Positions 20,601 through 30,219 of a stretch of 64,000 bases of DNA are shown piece after piece. The stretch comes from Thiocystis minor (GTDB taxonomy: Bacteria > Pseudomonadota > Gammaproteobacteria > Chromatiales > Chromatiaceae). A program made the position numbers and the translations under genes. Numbering within the stretch: position 1 is the stretch's first letter; each line of letters begins with the position of its first letter. The stretch is taken from contig NZ_NHSQ01000110.1 of NCBI RefSeq assembly GCF_016653465.1, positions 18,457-82,456 on the forward strand, read 5' to 3'. The notes under the pieces are model-generated. The model was not told the origin of the DNA. It was given only the letters and a program-made list of their open reading frames with translations, and did not search any database.

Positions 20601-21277
20601 TGGTCGGATTCCTGGTCTGGGAACTCAAGGAAAACTGGAAGCTCTACGCCGCCAATCATCCCGCCCTGGGGCCGGTCGGCGGCGCCCGACCGGGGCTGCA
20701 GGCGATGCGCCGCGCCGATCTTCCGGACGCCCCCATCGAACCCGCCATCATCGGCGGACATGGCGAGACCATGCGCGGACTCCTGCGCCGAGGCTTTCAC
20801 AGCGGCACGCTGCCAAAAGCCTTCGACCGGCTCCGGCGCGTGCTGCGCCAGCAATTGCGCGACGGCAGCGAAACCCCGCAACGCCTGCGCGAGGCGCGGC
20901 GCCATCTGGCCGAGATCGAACAGGCCATCTGCGTCTTCTGCGACCGCGAGCTGGGTTACGCGCTCCGGCGACGCTGCAAGCATCCGCATTGCGCGCTGGC
21001 GCGGATCGAGACCCTGCGCCCGCGTCTGGCCACCGCCTCGTTCGAGCTCACCCTGGATCTGTATACACAGACACCGGAAACCCCCGACCCGATCGAACTG
21101 CGTCTGTGCTTCTGTCTGCTGGAACCCGACCTCTACCTGAAGGTCGTGATTGGCGGCCCCCGCGCCAACCTCGACGACGCCTGCTGGCGACTCGTCCAGG
21201 AAGACATCCGGATCTTCGGCGGACGCGCCGGCGCCAGGATCCTGCTGGACCTGAACGAGTCCAGCGTCCGGGATTAA
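17687..21277 (+). CDS. Unidentified 1196-residue multi-pass membrane protein
   Basis: A very long intact frame from GTG at 17687. I do not recognise it. The first 320 residues are soluble-looking with two Cys clusters (CPDPRCGHP near residue 240). A short hydrophobic patch near residue 345 is followed by an Arg/Leu-rich helical middle. Between about residues 660 and 1000 there are roughly eight hydrophobic segments (for example PFGLAFLGLKTLHVLIGLIS and LLINAIAYTRVM). The C-terminal 200 residues are soluble and contain GGHGETMRGLLRRGFHSGT and a possible zinc-binding group CVFCDRELGYALRRRCKHPH. It stands alone between the hypothetical gene and the receptor cluster. Function unknown; the strong open frame and codon bias support a real gene. 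Confidence 0.85.
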   Translation: MSVQSPPAEAESTARLFRSLVFKPAEGVFLFHPRAMERLIAEHLESQDHEGPIPDLGYYLMPSPAFLTGLESENPEALAVIEGLTLPDHVILLPMPVEQRRDADGFTRLLRDYWARRFEGEIARAWQSARDARQDRDAFGPEALRDLIGAPACAEIRDLLTRDGVIPSGLEDALVCRGFVAFVTRLRYFCPGARGFFFPSVHDWAELDRWMAASGLDLPAARPGHPLSALLERTCPDPRCGHPSQVPLLPSDLPYARSDPDFVPNRPAVEGLPAASVAEDLESPREIDLNLPDPDLPKRPPGVPPPLEARCLAALRQGLQLPRHDWRIHLRDALLGFLAPLLDLLLAFPTLFRRRGSPTLIASGIRLELYLILFRHAVRTAQRAELSDRYGAAIDQLAAAQLRFQAMGEPCAPEAEQVRRTLTQRRLGAEEALSDQLAAKWKLAPDSAHELRVLTRRLGADLLDSPRAWPARSLLLTLERVLLESRTTYYQFRPFHWLLSAGRLRFRQILPFQANLKALRALDTGLNRLEQLGWPTADAERFNQPLHALSKRLTVHLEKPLKPLLKRALQDAGFNPGNHREEVAAHKLLRELLDVIEHRRHLKFTDVRDILARNVLRLPDFTPEELLRGDRLARFDRLAARALPGVYQPGEFYLKGLQQLGAPLFGTPVGRLLLRHLILPFGLAFLGLKTLHVLIGLISHHPSDLDLTTLWLIGGIGLLINAIAYTRVMRHGALALLRGLWWGLRLLFYDGLRRFLRWQPIVALLETSLIRGLDRNLLRPFVIGALLVLPFLGIASLLEGSLVEPGISLFALALALGTLVRNTPAGRHLLDDAISTVGRFLRLANQTLILGLVRELMQFFKDITRRFQQGLHWIEELLSHRLGESRLKLALKAVLIPVWRFLEALIQFYVTVLVEPQVNPIKHFPLVTIGHKVMLPFFPVITSFLFTVTETLLPKWIAYPFVTLTVLLLPGLVGFLVWELKENWKLYAANHPALGPVGGARPGLQAMRRADLPDAPIEPAIIGGHGETMRGLLRRGFHSGTLPKAFDRLRRVLRQQLRDGSETPQRLREARRHLAEIEQAICVFCDRELGYALRRRCKHPHCALARIETLRPRLATASFELTLDLYTQTPETPDPIELRLCFCLLEPDLYLKVVIGGPRANLDDACWRLVQEDIRIFGGRAGARILLDLNESSVRD

Positions 21278-21387
21278 GGGACAGGCAATGGAATGGAGAA
21301 ACCGCGCCAGATTCTGGACTTAATCCCCGCGCATGGCCGCGCCATCGAGTCCACCTTGAAATCAGACTACGGCGAATTGGAGGCGGC

Positions 21388-24066
21388 TTAAAACTCCTCC
21401 CATTGATCGTCGTCGCCAACTTGAGAACCGACCTTGAGGATCGGATTGATTGCGCGGACTGGCTTGCCCTGGATCGACGGCGTCATGCCATCGCGTGTCA
21501 ACGAGGCACGACCCGACGATCCGACCGCGATCAACGACTTGGCGCGTGCGCTCTGATTGGGGTAGAGATCCGTCGGAACCTTCTCTTTTCCCAATGCCTT
21601 GGAGACGGCGTAGCGTGCGCAGGCGGTTTTGTCGCCTCGGCAGTATCGTTGCTTCATCATAGCAACGGTCGCCACGTTTCCCTTCATTTTGCCGTTGAAA
21701 AAGGGACAGGCCGCCAGACTCTCGCAATCCCCTCCCGTCGCCTCTCCCCGACCCGACGGCGCGTCCGAAGACGGCAGCGGCACAGCAAGAGAGCGAGGTT
21801 CCCCGTCCTCCCTGCCGCGCCGATGCAGAGGTCGAGCCGATTCTGTCTCCAGTCGGAACATCGCTACCGCCTGTGACAGCGCGCGCGTTTGATCCTCCAA
21901 GCTCTCGGCGGCGGCGGCGGCTTCTTCCACGAGCGCCGCGTTCTGCTGGGTCACTTCGTCCATCTGGGCGACCGCCTGGGTGACCTGCTCGATGCCGGTG
22001 CTCTGCTCGCGCGAGGCGTGGGTGATCTCGTCGACCAGGGTGACGACCTGCCGGAAACCGCTGACGATCTCGTCCATGGTGTCGCCGGCCTGGCCAGCGA
22101 GTTGCGCGCCGTTTTCGACCTTGGCGACCGAGTCGGTGATCAGCCCCTTGATCTCCTTGGCCGCCTGGGCGCTGCGTCCGGCCAGATTGCGGACCTCGGC
22201 GGCGACCACGGCAAAACCACGCCCCTGCTCGCCGGCGCGCGCCGCCTCGACGGCGGCGTTGAGCGCGAGGATGTTGGTCTGAAAGGCGATGCCGTCGATC
22301 ACGCTGATGATGTCGGCGATCTTCTTACTGGAGTCCTGGATCGCCCCCATGGTGCCCACGACCTGGTGCACCATCTCGCCGCCGCGCGTGGTGACCGCGT
22401 TGGCGGTCTGCGCCAGTTGGTTGGCCTGAGTGGCGTTCTGGGCGTTCTGCCGGACCGTGGCGTTGAGCTGCTCCATGGAACTGGCGGTCTCTTCCAGGCT
22501 GGCCGCTTGTTCCTCGGTGCGCCTTGAAAGATCGGCGTTGCCGGCGGCAATCTCGCTGGCGGCGCTGCCGATCGCCTCAGAGGCGTCCAGGATGCTCCCG
22601 ATGACCTCATGCAGGCGCGCGACCGTCGCATTGGTGTCGTCCTTAAGCCGTCCAAAGACGCCCGCATAGTCACTCTCGATCCGCTCGGTCAGATCCCCAC
22701 GCGAGATCGCATTCAACACGCGCCCGACATCCGCCAATCCGCTGGAGACAATCTCCAGCAGCGCATTCATCTTCTCGGCAACGTCGAGGAAGAAACCTTG
22801 TTTGTCATGGAGGCCGAGCCGTCGCGCAAAATCGCCGGCAACCGCGGCATCGACGACGGTATTGAGTTCTTTCTGCGCGGCGAGTTCCTCGGTGCGATCC
22901 GCCCACTCGCCAACGGTCCCAAGCCGCTGGCCATCGTTATCGATGACTGGATTGGTGATGATGTCATAGTCGCGATCACCGATGACTAAACGTGTTCTCG
23001 TGGTGTCCTTAATCGCGGCAAGACGTTGCAGCGCCGCTTGAGGATCACTGTAAAAAGCCCCGATATTACTGCCGATAAAACCATCCACGGAAAAACCAGG
23101 GATCTGACGCGCGATCCCCGCCTCATTCTTTTTCAAGGTCGCCAGCAGCGAGCGATTGGCAAAGACCACCTTGCCATCGGCTCCGGCAATCCGGATATTG
23201 TTATCCACGCAATCGAGCGCGATCCGCACCCGCAGATTCTCCGCGGCTGTCGCGCGATCAATTTCGAGACGCGTCTTGAGCGCCTGTTGCATGGTTTTCA
23301 TTGCCGCCAGCACGCTGCCCTTCGCGCTGACCGACTCCTTGATCTCCAGATCAAGTTGATCGTTCGCGATCTGGTGTGCGATGTGCGCCGCATAGGACGG
23401 CTCTCCGCCAAGCTGACGCAGCAGGTCACGCAGAACGAGGAAGGAAAGCAGAGAAGAGGCCAAGAGCCCAAAGACCACAAAGATCAGAAATTGAAAGCGG
23501 GCTTCCTCGGCAATCGCCCCGATGCTTTCCGTCTCGTCCGTAATGCGCTGCGAGAAGCGGGCTTCAATCACTCCCACCAGTTTTTCCATGCCCTCCGATG
23601 CTGGGCGATCAATGCCCTTGATCAGCTTGTCGACCAACTTACCGGCATTGGGATCCTGCGCGTCGAATTGCTTCAATGCCTCGCCGTATTTCACACTCAA
23701 GTCGAGATGATTTTGCTTGAGCAACTCCGTGTCATCGGTGCTCAAGCCAAGTTTGCGCATGAGTCGAATCGCGGTGTCCAAAGACGTCTGAACGACTTGG
23801 TTTTCTTGATTGAACTGGGAAAGGTATTTTTCGAAGCTCTTCTGATCATTCCCCCTGATCAGAATATTCTTCCATTCCTGGACCTGTATCTTGAAATGCG
23901 CGTGGGCATTTTCGATTGCGATCATCAATTCGTTTTCAGCCTTGACGGACTGAAATCCGGTCAGACTCACCGCCGACATCCGCTGAATATTGTTCATTCC
24001 AACCAAAGCCAGCAGCATCAAGAGCATGACTGTCAGCAAAAAGAACAGAACTAATTTCGTTCGCAT
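21388..24066 (-). CDS. Methyl-accepting chemotaxis protein with PAS and C-terminal four-Cys domain
   Basis: An 892-residue receptor. Order: membrane helix 1 (about 5-25), a periplasmic helical sensor of about 165 residues, helix 2 ([17 protein letters not shown]), a cytoplasmic linker, a PAS-like domain (about 285-400), a second HAMP-like segment, and a methyl-accepting signalling domain with the hairpin tip [20 protein letters not shown]. After it comes an unusual tail with CX5CX21CX6C (residues about 781-816; CPFFN, RYC, CARY), then a C-terminal DDQWEEF, matching the WExF-type CheR/CheB tether. ATG at 24066; a TTG two codons upstream (24072) has the better spaced GGAG and could be the true start. 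First of three tandem receptors sharing near-identical signalling DNA. Confidence 0.92.
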   Translation of the reverse strand: MRTKLVLFFLLTVMLLMLLALVGMNNIQRMSAVSLTGFQSVKAENELMIAIENAHAHFKIQVQEWKNILIRGNDQKSFEKYLSQFNQENQVVQTSLDTAIRLMRKLGLSTDDTELLKQNHLDLSVKYGEALKQFDAQDPNAGKLVDKLIKGIDRPASEGMEKLVGVIEARFSQRITDETESIGAIAEEARFQFLIFVVFGLLASSLLSFLVLRDLLRQLGGEPSYAAHIAHQIANDQLDLEIKESVSAKGSVLAAMKTMQQALKTRLEIDRATAAENLRVRIALDCVDNNIRIAGADGKVVFANRSLLATLKKNEAGIARQIPGFSVDGFIGSNIGAFYSDPQAALQRLAAIKDTTRTRLVIGDRDYDIITNPVIDNDGQRLGTVGEWADRTEELAAQKELNTVVDAAVAGDFARRLGLHDKQGFFLDVAEKMNALLEIVSSGLADVGRVLNAISRGDLTERIESDYAGVFGRLKDDTNATVARLHEVIGSILDASEAIGSAASEIAAGNADLSRRTEEQAASLEETASSMEQLNATVRQNAQNATQANQLAQTANAVTTRGGEMVHQVVGTMGAIQDSSKKIADIISVIDGIAFQTNILALNAAVEAARAGEQGRGFAVVAAEVRNLAGRSAQAAKEIKGLITDSVAKVENGAQLAGQAGDTMDEIVSGFRQVVTLVDEITHASREQSTGIEQVTQAVAQMDEVTQQNAALVEEAAAAAESLEDQTRALSQAVAMFRLETESARPLHRRGREDGEPRSLAVPLPSSDAPSGRGEATGGDCESLAACPFFNGKMKGNVATVAMMKQRYCRGDKTACARYAVSKALGKEKVPTDLYPNQSARAKSLIAVGSSGRASLTRDGMTPSIQGKPVRAINPILKVGSQVGDDDQWEEF
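21857..22720. repeat. Receptor signalling-domain DNA repeat, copy A
   Basis: About 860 bp of the signalling region of the first receptor is nearly identical at DNA level to 27418-28285 and very similar to 24326-25190. Third-codon positions are mostly conserved too, which points to gene conversion or recent duplication, not protein-level selection alone. Confidence 0.8.
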
Positions 24067-24157
24067 TGTCAATCAATACTCCATGGTTTTCAGGACGTGC
24101 TCTTGACACAAGGCATCAATCGACAGGCGTTCTCGGCTTGTCGAGCAAGAATTCGCC

Positions 24158-26932
24158 TTAGAACGCCTCCCACTGATCCTCGTCGTCGGCCATGGCGGCG
24201 ACAGGCTGGCGTGGCGCGTGGCGCGTGTTGACCGAGGTCGCCAGAAACGCGCCCCGGGAAGCCTCATGCTTGGCGGGTTTGGCCGCGCGCGCGGCCGGCG
24301 GCGGCGCGTATTGTCCGGCTAACTTGAACATCGCCACCGCCTGCGAAAGCCCACGCGTCTGATCCTCCAGACTCTCGGCGGCAGCGGCGGCCTCTTCCAC
24401 CAGCGCGGCGTTCTGCTGGGTCACTTCGTCCATCTGGGTGACCGCCTGGGTCACCTGCTCGATGCCGGTACTCTGCTCGTGCGATGCCTGGGTGATCTCG
24501 TCGACCAGGGTGACGACCTGCCGGAAGCCGGTGACGATCTCGTGCATGGTGGCGCCGGACTGCGTGGCGAGTTGCGCCCCACCCTCGACTTGAGCGACCG
24601 AGTCGGTGATCAGACCCTTGATCTCCTTGGCGGCCTGGGCGCTGCGCTGCGCGAGGTTGCGCACCTCGGCGGCCACCACCGCGAAGCCCCGGCCCTGCTC
24701 GCCGGCGCGCGCCGCTTCGACCGCGGCGTTGAGCGCGAGGATGTTGGTCTGGAAGGCGATGCCGTCGATCACGCTGATGATGTCGGCGATCTTCTTGCTG
24801 GACTCCTGGATCGCGCCCATGGTGCCGACGACCTGATGCACCATCTCGCCGCCACGCGTGGCGACCGCATTGGCGTTCTGCACCAGTTGGTTGGCCTGAT
24901 TGGCGTTTAGGGCATTCTGCCGGACCGTGGCGTTGAGCTGCTCCATGGAACTGGCGGTCTCTTCCAGACTGGCGGCCTGTTCCTCGGTGCGTCCGGACAG
25001 GTCGGCATTGCCGGCGGCAATCTCGCTGGCGGCGCTGCCGATCGCCTCGGAGGCGTCCAGGATGCGACCGATGACTTCTCGCAAGTGCTCCACTGTGGTG
25101 TTGGTGTCGTCCTTGAGTTGCCCGAAGGTGCCGGCGTAGTCGGCATCGATCATCTGGGTGAGGTCACCCTGAGCAATAGCATTGAGCACATGCGCCACCT
25201 CCGCCAGTCCGCCCGCGACAATGTCCATCAGGCGGTTCAGACCCTCGGCCAGCGGCAAAAAGAAGCCGTCCTTGCCCGCGAGCGCGATCCGCCGGGATAA
25301 GTCCCCCGCGCCCGCTGCCTCGACGAGGCCAGCGATCTCGCGCTCGGCCGTCACCTCGGCGGTTCGATCCTGCCACTGGGTGACACGCCCGTGGTAGGCG
25401 CCGGAGTCCTCCAGCACCGGGCTCGCCGTGACACGCAGATGCCGTCCGCCCAGGATCGTATCGAGCGTGCGTGAGCCGGATAGTTCGACGCGATAGGCGG
25501 CGCGCGTTTCCTCGTCCTCGAAGTAGTCGGACAGGCGGCCGCCGAGCAATTGGTTGGCGTCGAAGCCAGGACGTTTGCGTGCAATTTCAGGCGCCATGCC
25601 GTGCCAGAGCGCCTGGCCCGTCTGATTGAGATAAACCAGTGCGTTGCGTTCGTCCGAAACCGTCACCGGGATGGTGACATTGTCCAGGGCATGACGGATA
25701 CGCAGATTAGTGCGCGCCGCCTCCCGCTCGTTCTCGATGCTGTCTCGCAGCATGGCCCGCATCTGGTTGAGCCTGCGCGCGATTGCACCGAACTCATCAT
25801 TGGTGTCGCAACGCACCTCCGAGGCCAGATCGCCGGCGGCGATGCGCTGCGCACCGTCCGAGATCGCCGTCGCGGCGCGCGAGACCGCGCCGCGAAGCGC
25901 AATGAACAGATACGCGACGACGATCAGGGCGGCGCCAACCAAACCGCAGACCGTCCACAGTCGGCGCTCCATGCCCTTGACGCGGTGGGCGATCGTCTCG
26001 TCGAGTTCCTCCATGCCGATGCCCCAAAGCCGGTGACCCGCCTCGACCAGGCGGGTTCCGCTTGCGAAAACGGTCTCGCCATCCAGTCCCGCGATCGTCC
26101 CGTTCACAAAATGGCGATCCAACATCTCGGAAAAAACCTTGGCGTGATGCTCCACCTCGTTGCGCTGATCCTGCAAGCGCGCGGCCGCGGCGGGATTCGC
26201 TTCGGTAATCTTGGCAAGCCCCGCGGCAAGCGCCTTGGCATGCCACCGCAGTAACGTCATGCGTCCCGCCAGTTGGATCCGTTCGTCGACGGAAACGGTC
26301 TGACGAACCGCGATCCCGGCGGCAAGACCACGGAGAATGGCGCTTATTTCCACCATGTTGGGGAGTTGGACAACCGCGGCATCCATCAGGTAGAAGGAAT
26401 CGATGTCCGGATCGAGGGTGAGATTGGACTGATCGGCAACGCGCGACACATAGGCCAACATCGCTTCGAGCAATTCGCTGTGCGTCCGAAACGAATCCGC
26501 GGTCATCGCCGTTGCATGCGTTCCTTTGATCGTGTTCCAGCGTTCTTTCAGCGCATTCCAATCCGACGCGACGCCGAGTTCCAATCCTTGCGTCGCCATC
26601 AACGGCGCCGCCATCTCAAACGCGGCATCGGCCTTCGCCTGCGCGTCCGCCAGCGCCCCGCGCACCGAGTCGTCGCCACTGCCAAGACGGGCCATCAGTC
26701 CCCGGTGGCGCTGCACCTGAAGCATGACCTCGGGTACTGGACGCAGCAGCGCGACACCGTCGCGCTCAAGCGACGAGAAGCGAATCGTGTCGCGTTGAGC
26801 CTGGATGAACAGAACGGACAAGAGCGCGATCACGGCCAGGAAGGCTGCGCCCATCAGGGCAATTTTCCCGGACAGTCGCAAACGGGCCAGCAGATGTTCG
26901 GCGGGGCTGGTCAGGAACGATCCCACGGTCAT
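24158..26932 (-). CDS. Methyl-accepting chemotaxis protein with NIT-like periplasmic sensor and PAS
   Basis: A 924-residue receptor. Membrane helix 1 (about 23-43) is followed by a large periplasmic helical region with VQRHRGLMARL, resembling the NIT (nitrate/nitrite-sensing type) fold. Then come helix 2 (VCGLVGAALIVVAYLFIAL), HAMP (GAQRIAAGDLASEVR), a PAS domain ([20 protein letters not shown]), a HAMP-like segment and the signalling domain. It ends in EDQWEAF, a CheR-type tether. The ATG at 26932 (MTVGSFLTSP) has GGAG ten bases upstream; an in-frame ATG at 26965 is less well supported. The ligand is unknown. Confidence 0.92.
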   Translation of the reverse strand: MTVGSFLTSPAEHLLARLRLSGKIALMGAAFLAVIALLSVLFIQAQRDTIRFSSLERDGVALLRPVPEVMLQVQRHRGLMARLGSGDDSVRGALADAQAKADAAFEMAAPLMATQGLELGVASDWNALKERWNTIKGTHATAMTADSFRTHSELLEAMLAYVSRVADQSNLTLDPDIDSFYLMDAAVVQLPNMVEISAILRGLAAGIAVRQTVSVDERIQLAGRMTLLRWHAKALAAGLAKITEANPAAAARLQDQRNEVEHHAKVFSEMLDRHFVNGTIAGLDGETVFASGTRLVEAGHRLWGIGMEELDETIAHRVKGMERRLWTVCGLVGAALIVVAYLFIALRGAVSRAATAISDGAQRIAAGDLASEVRCDTNDEFGAIARRLNQMRAMLRDSIENEREAARTNLRIRHALDNVTIPVTVSDERNALVYLNQTGQALWHGMAPEIARKRPGFDANQLLGGRLSDYFEDEETRAAYRVELSGSRTLDTILGGRHLRVTASPVLEDSGAYHGRVTQWQDRTAEVTAEREIAGLVEAAGAGDLSRRIALAGKDGFFLPLAEGLNRLMDIVAGGLAEVAHVLNAIAQGDLTQMIDADYAGTFGQLKDDTNTTVEHLREVIGRILDASEAIGSAASEIAAGNADLSGRTEEQAASLEETASSMEQLNATVRQNALNANQANQLVQNANAVATRGGEMVHQVVGTMGAIQESSKKIADIISVIDGIAFQTNILALNAAVEAARAGEQGRGFAVVAAEVRNLAQRSAQAAKEIKGLITDSVAQVEGGAQLATQSGATMHEIVTGFRQVVTLVDEITQASHEQSTGIEQVTQAVTQMDEVTQQNAALVEEAAAAAESLEDQTRGLSQAVAMFKLAGQYAPPPAARAAKPAKHEASRGAFLATSVNTRHAPRQPVAAMADDEDQWEAF
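24326..25190. repeat. Receptor signalling-domain DNA repeat, copy B
   Basis: The middle copy. It is more diverged than copies A and C (for example QVEGGAQLATQSGATMHEIV where A and C have [13 protein letters not shown]), but long stretches are still identical in DNA. Confidence 0.75.
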
Positions 26933-27071
26933 GGCGGATAAACTCCATTTTGAACATCGTGTCATAGGGAAATCGCGTCTCTGTAAGGCGCGGCGCGAAA
27001 GACAAAATACCATACAAAAATTGGCAGTATGGGATCGGCGTTGCGCTCAAGACTTGCGGTTCGCTGTCATT

Positions 27072-27189
27072 CGTTCATGGCTCGCTCCTTCGGCTCCGCT
27101 CTTCATGCTGAGCGAGTGCTCCTGAACGAAGTCGAAGGGAGTCGGAGCAAGGGCAGGCCCTTCGACGGGCTCAGGGCTCACCATGAACG
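27072..27189. repeat. Nested palindromic intergenic repeat
   Basis: The outer arms CGTTCATGG (27072-27080) and CCATGAACG (27181-27189) enclose an inner stem GTCGAAGGG (27131-27139) / CCCTTCGAC (27158-27166). The inner motif (cctgaacgaagtcgaaggg type) is characteristic of a dispersed bacterial palindrome. It occupies most of the 302-bp gap between the second and third receptor genes; nothing coding is seen there. It could also attenuate read-through from the third receptor. Confidence 0.65.
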
Positions 27190-27234
27190 ACTTAACTTAA
27201 TGGCAGAGGATGCCAAAACCGGCGATGCCTCGCC

Positions 27235-30051
27235 TCAAAACTCCTCCCACTGATCGTCATTGCCCATGTCGACGGGGAGCGGCTTGACCGACGTTGTCGA
27301 CGCGCGCCCCGGCCGGGCCATGGGGCGTCTGCTGGCGGTCGCCGGTACAGGTCGCACCAGCGCAACGCCTACCTGCCCACGGGATTCGGCATGGGCCGCG
27401 CCCTGCCCGGCTAACTTGAACATCGCCACCGCCTGGGACAGCGCGCGGGTCTGATCCTCCAGACTCTCGGCGGCAGCGGCGGCCTCTTCCACCAGCGCGG
27501 CGTTCTGCTGCGTGACCTCGTCCATCTGGGCGACTGCCTGGGTCACCTGTTCGATGCCGGTGCTCTGCTCGCGCGAGGCGTGGGTGATCTCGTCGACCAG
27601 GGTGACAACCTGCCGGAAACCGCTGACGATCTCGTCCATGGTGCCGCCGGCCTGGCCAGCGAGTTGCGCGCCGTTTTCGACCTTGGCGACCGAGTCGGTG
27701 ATCAGCCCCTTGATCTCCTTGGCCGCTTGGGCGCTGCGTCCGGCCAGATTGCGGACCTCGGCGGCGACCACGGCAAAACCACGCCCCTGCTCGCCGGCGC
27801 GCGCCGCCTCGACTGCGGCGTTGAGCGCGAGGATGTTGGTCTGAAAGGCGATGCCGTCGATCACGCTGATGATGTCGGCGATCTTCTTGCTGGACTCCTG
27901 GATCGCGCCCATGGTGCCCACGACCTGGTGCACCATCTCGCCGCCGCGCGTGGCGACCGCGTTGGCGGTCTGCGCCAGTTGGTTGGCCTGATTGGCATTC
28001 TGGGCGTTCTGCCGAACCGTGGCGTTGAGCTGTTCCATGGAACTAGCGGTTTCTTCCAGACTGGCCGCTTGCTCCTCGGTGCGCCCCGAGAGGTCGGAAT
28101 TGCCGGCGGCAATCTCGCTGGCGGCGCTGCCGATCGCCTCGGAGGCGTCCAGGATGCGACCGATGACTTCGCGCAAGTGATCCACCGTGGTGTTGGTGTC
28201 GTCCTTGAGTTGCCCGAAGGTGCCGGCGTAGTCGGCCGCGATGGTCTGGGTGAGGTCGCCCTGGGCGATGGCGTTGAGCACGCGCGCGACATCCGCCAGC
28301 CCGCCCGCGACAATCGCCATCAGGCGGTTGAGGCCCTCGGCGAGCGGCAGGAAGAAGCCGTCTTTACCCGCGAGCGCAATCCGCTGCGTGAAGTCGCCGT
28401 TGGCGGCGGCAGCGACAATGGCGGCGATTTCGTGCTCCACGGCCACTTCGGTTGTGCGATCGAGCCATTGGGTAACCCGGCCCTGATAGATTCCCTCGCG
28501 GTCGAGCACCGGGCTGGCGGTGACACGCAGTTGCCGACCGCCCACCGAGGTATCGATGACACAGGAACGGGATAATTCGCTGCGATAGGTCGCCTGTACT
28601 TCCGCGTCCTCGAAATAGTCGGCAAGATTGCTCCCGAAGAGTCGCGCGACCTCGAAGCCAGGCCGGCGGTGCGCGATCTGAGGCGCCATACCTTCCCACA
28701 GCGAACGCCCTGCCTGGTTGAGATAGACCAGTGCATTGCGATCGTTCGAGACCGAGACCGGAATGGTCACATGGTCGAGCCCGGAGCGGATGCGCAGATT
28801 CTCCTGCGCTATCCGCCGGGTTTCCTGGATGTCATAGTCCAGCCGGGCTTGAACCGACTTGACGGCCAGCAGCATCCCGCCCAGTTCGTCCTGATGAATG
28901 GCCTCGATGTGAGAGGAGTAATCGCCGTTGGAAATGGTTTCCAGATGGCCCAGGGTCATCTTCAATGGGCGCGTGATCTTGCGCACCAGCCAGAAACCGA
29001 GCATCACGCTGACCACGAGGGCCATCAGCGAGAACCCGATCGCCGCACGCTCGGCCTGGGCGGCTGATGCCATGAAGGTGTCCCGCTCGTTGCGAGCTTC
29101 CTGCCGGACCTGCTTGAGGCCATCCATGATCGGAACGCGATAACGGCGCCAGATGATGTTGTCCTCGGTGTTATAGAGCTGCTTGGCGCCCGCTAGATCC
29201 CCGGCATCCAGACGCGCGAGAACCCGCCTCTGGGATTCGACATGACGCTGACGTTCCTCGGTGATCGTCTCCAGCGGTTTGAGGGCCGCGGCGTCGCCGG
29301 CCGAGACGCGCCGCGCCGCCTCCAGCGCCTTGGCGAAGACGCCCCCCGATTTGTCGACGTTGTCGCGCGCCTGTTTATCCGTGGGTTCGATCAGGAGATA
29401 GCGCATGGCAGCGGCCATCTGCAGGCCGTAGCCATACATGTCGTTATAGGCCTCCTCCAGCACCTGGGTCTTCTCCGAGATCCGCCGCACCTGATCGGTC
29501 GCCTGACGCAAACCAAACAGCGAAACCCCAGCCGCCAAGATGAAAAGCAACGAAATCAGGACGAGACCGCTCGGCAACGCCCGAGTAATACGGATATCGT
29601 TAAAACGACTCACGACCCTGGACAACCAGGGATGCGCCGGCTTGCCTGCCCGCAGGCGCTCGTAGATGATCTCCGCCGCCGCGATCTGCTCGCGCGTGGG
29701 CTTGCGCCGTACCGAGATATAGCCGGTCATGGAGCCGTTTTCGCGCAACGGCGAGATATTGGCCTCGACCCAGTAGAAATCGCCATTCTTGCAGCGATTC
29801 TTGACCAGCCCGGTCCAGGGACGTCCGGCCTGGACGGTCTTCCAGAGATCCGCAAACGCCGCTGCCGGCATGTCGGGATGGCGGATCAGGTTGTGCGGCG
29901 CGCCGAGCAACTCCTCCTCGCTGAAACCGCTGATCTCCAGAAAGTCGCGATTGAAATGAGTGATCCGACCCTTCAGGTCGGTGCTGGAGACGATCAGTTG
30001 ATCATCCCGCATCAGGTGTTCGGTATCGGTGACGGGCAGATTGGTGCGCAT
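27235..30051 (-). CDS. Aer-like methyl-accepting chemotaxis protein with two PAS domains
   Basis: A 938-residue receptor. The N-terminus closely follows the Aer PAS domain that binds FAD ([20 protein letters not shown], then [20 protein letters not shown] and [18 protein letters not shown]). It is followed by membrane helix 1 (about 180-200), a periplasmic region of about 150 residues, helix 2 ([16 protein letters not shown]), HAMP, a second PAS, a HAMP-like segment, the signalling domain and a DDQWEEF tether. E. coli Aer has no real periplasmic domain and no second PAS, so this receptor may combine redox sensing with another input. ATG at 30051 chosen at the start of Aer similarity. Confidence 0.93.
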   Translation of the reverse strand: MRTNLPVTDTEHLMRDDQLIVSSTDLKGRITHFNRDFLEISGFSEEELLGAPHNLIRHPDMPAAAFADLWKTVQAGRPWTGLVKNRCKNGDFYWVEANISPLRENGSMTGYISVRRKPTREQIAAAEIIYERLRAGKPAHPWLSRVVSRFNDIRITRALPSGLVLISLLFILAAGVSLFGLRQATDQVRRISEKTQVLEEAYNDMYGYGLQMAAAMRYLLIEPTDKQARDNVDKSGGVFAKALEAARRVSAGDAAALKPLETITEERQRHVESQRRVLARLDAGDLAGAKQLYNTEDNIIWRRYRVPIMDGLKQVRQEARNERDTFMASAAQAERAAIGFSLMALVVSVMLGFWLVRKITRPLKMTLGHLETISNGDYSSHIEAIHQDELGGMLLAVKSVQARLDYDIQETRRIAQENLRIRSGLDHVTIPVSVSNDRNALVYLNQAGRSLWEGMAPQIAHRRPGFEVARLFGSNLADYFEDAEVQATYRSELSRSCVIDTSVGGRQLRVTASPVLDREGIYQGRVTQWLDRTTEVAVEHEIAAIVAAAANGDFTQRIALAGKDGFFLPLAEGLNRLMAIVAGGLADVARVLNAIAQGDLTQTIAADYAGTFGQLKDDTNTTVDHLREVIGRILDASEAIGSAASEIAAGNSDLSGRTEEQAASLEETASSMEQLNATVRQNAQNANQANQLAQTANAVATRGGEMVHQVVGTMGAIQESSKKIADIISVIDGIAFQTNILALNAAVEAARAGEQGRGFAVVAAEVRNLAGRSAQAAKEIKGLITDSVAKVENGAQLAGQAGGTMDEIVSGFRQVVTLVDEITHASREQSTGIEQVTQAVAQMDEVTQQNAALVEEAAAAAESLEDQTRALSQAVAMFKLAGQGAAHAESRGQVGVALVRPVPATASRRPMARPGRASTTSVKPLPVDMGNDDQWEEF
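27418..28285. repeat. Receptor signalling-domain DNA repeat, copy C
   Basis: The third copy. It matches copy A almost base for base over several hundred bases (for example both encode [14 protein letters not shown] and ALSQAVAMF). Sequences outside the signalling region are unrelated. Confidence 0.8.
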
Positions 30052-30219
30052 GGTCTCTGAGCCTTCTCGGTAGGGTCGTCCTGAACGGAGCGAGAGTGTT
30101 GCCTGCATCGCGAGCGCACTATGATATATCCATGCTACTTTCCATGGTTCAGGGATTGATCTTGAGCAGAGTGATCTTCGTCACAGGGGGCAAGGGGCAA
30201 GAAAGTTTATTCCTGGCCC

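Noticed and set aside
21293..21391. A 32-residue frame (MEKPRQILDLIPAH...) between the 1196-residue gene and the first receptor
   Set aside because: It is very short, without a good ribosome-binding site, and overlaps the receptor end; too weak to call.
21857..28285. Possible assembly duplication of receptor sequence
   Set aside because: Each copy is embedded in a different gene with unique sensor and tail sequences, and the copies differ by scattered substitutions, so they are real paralogues.
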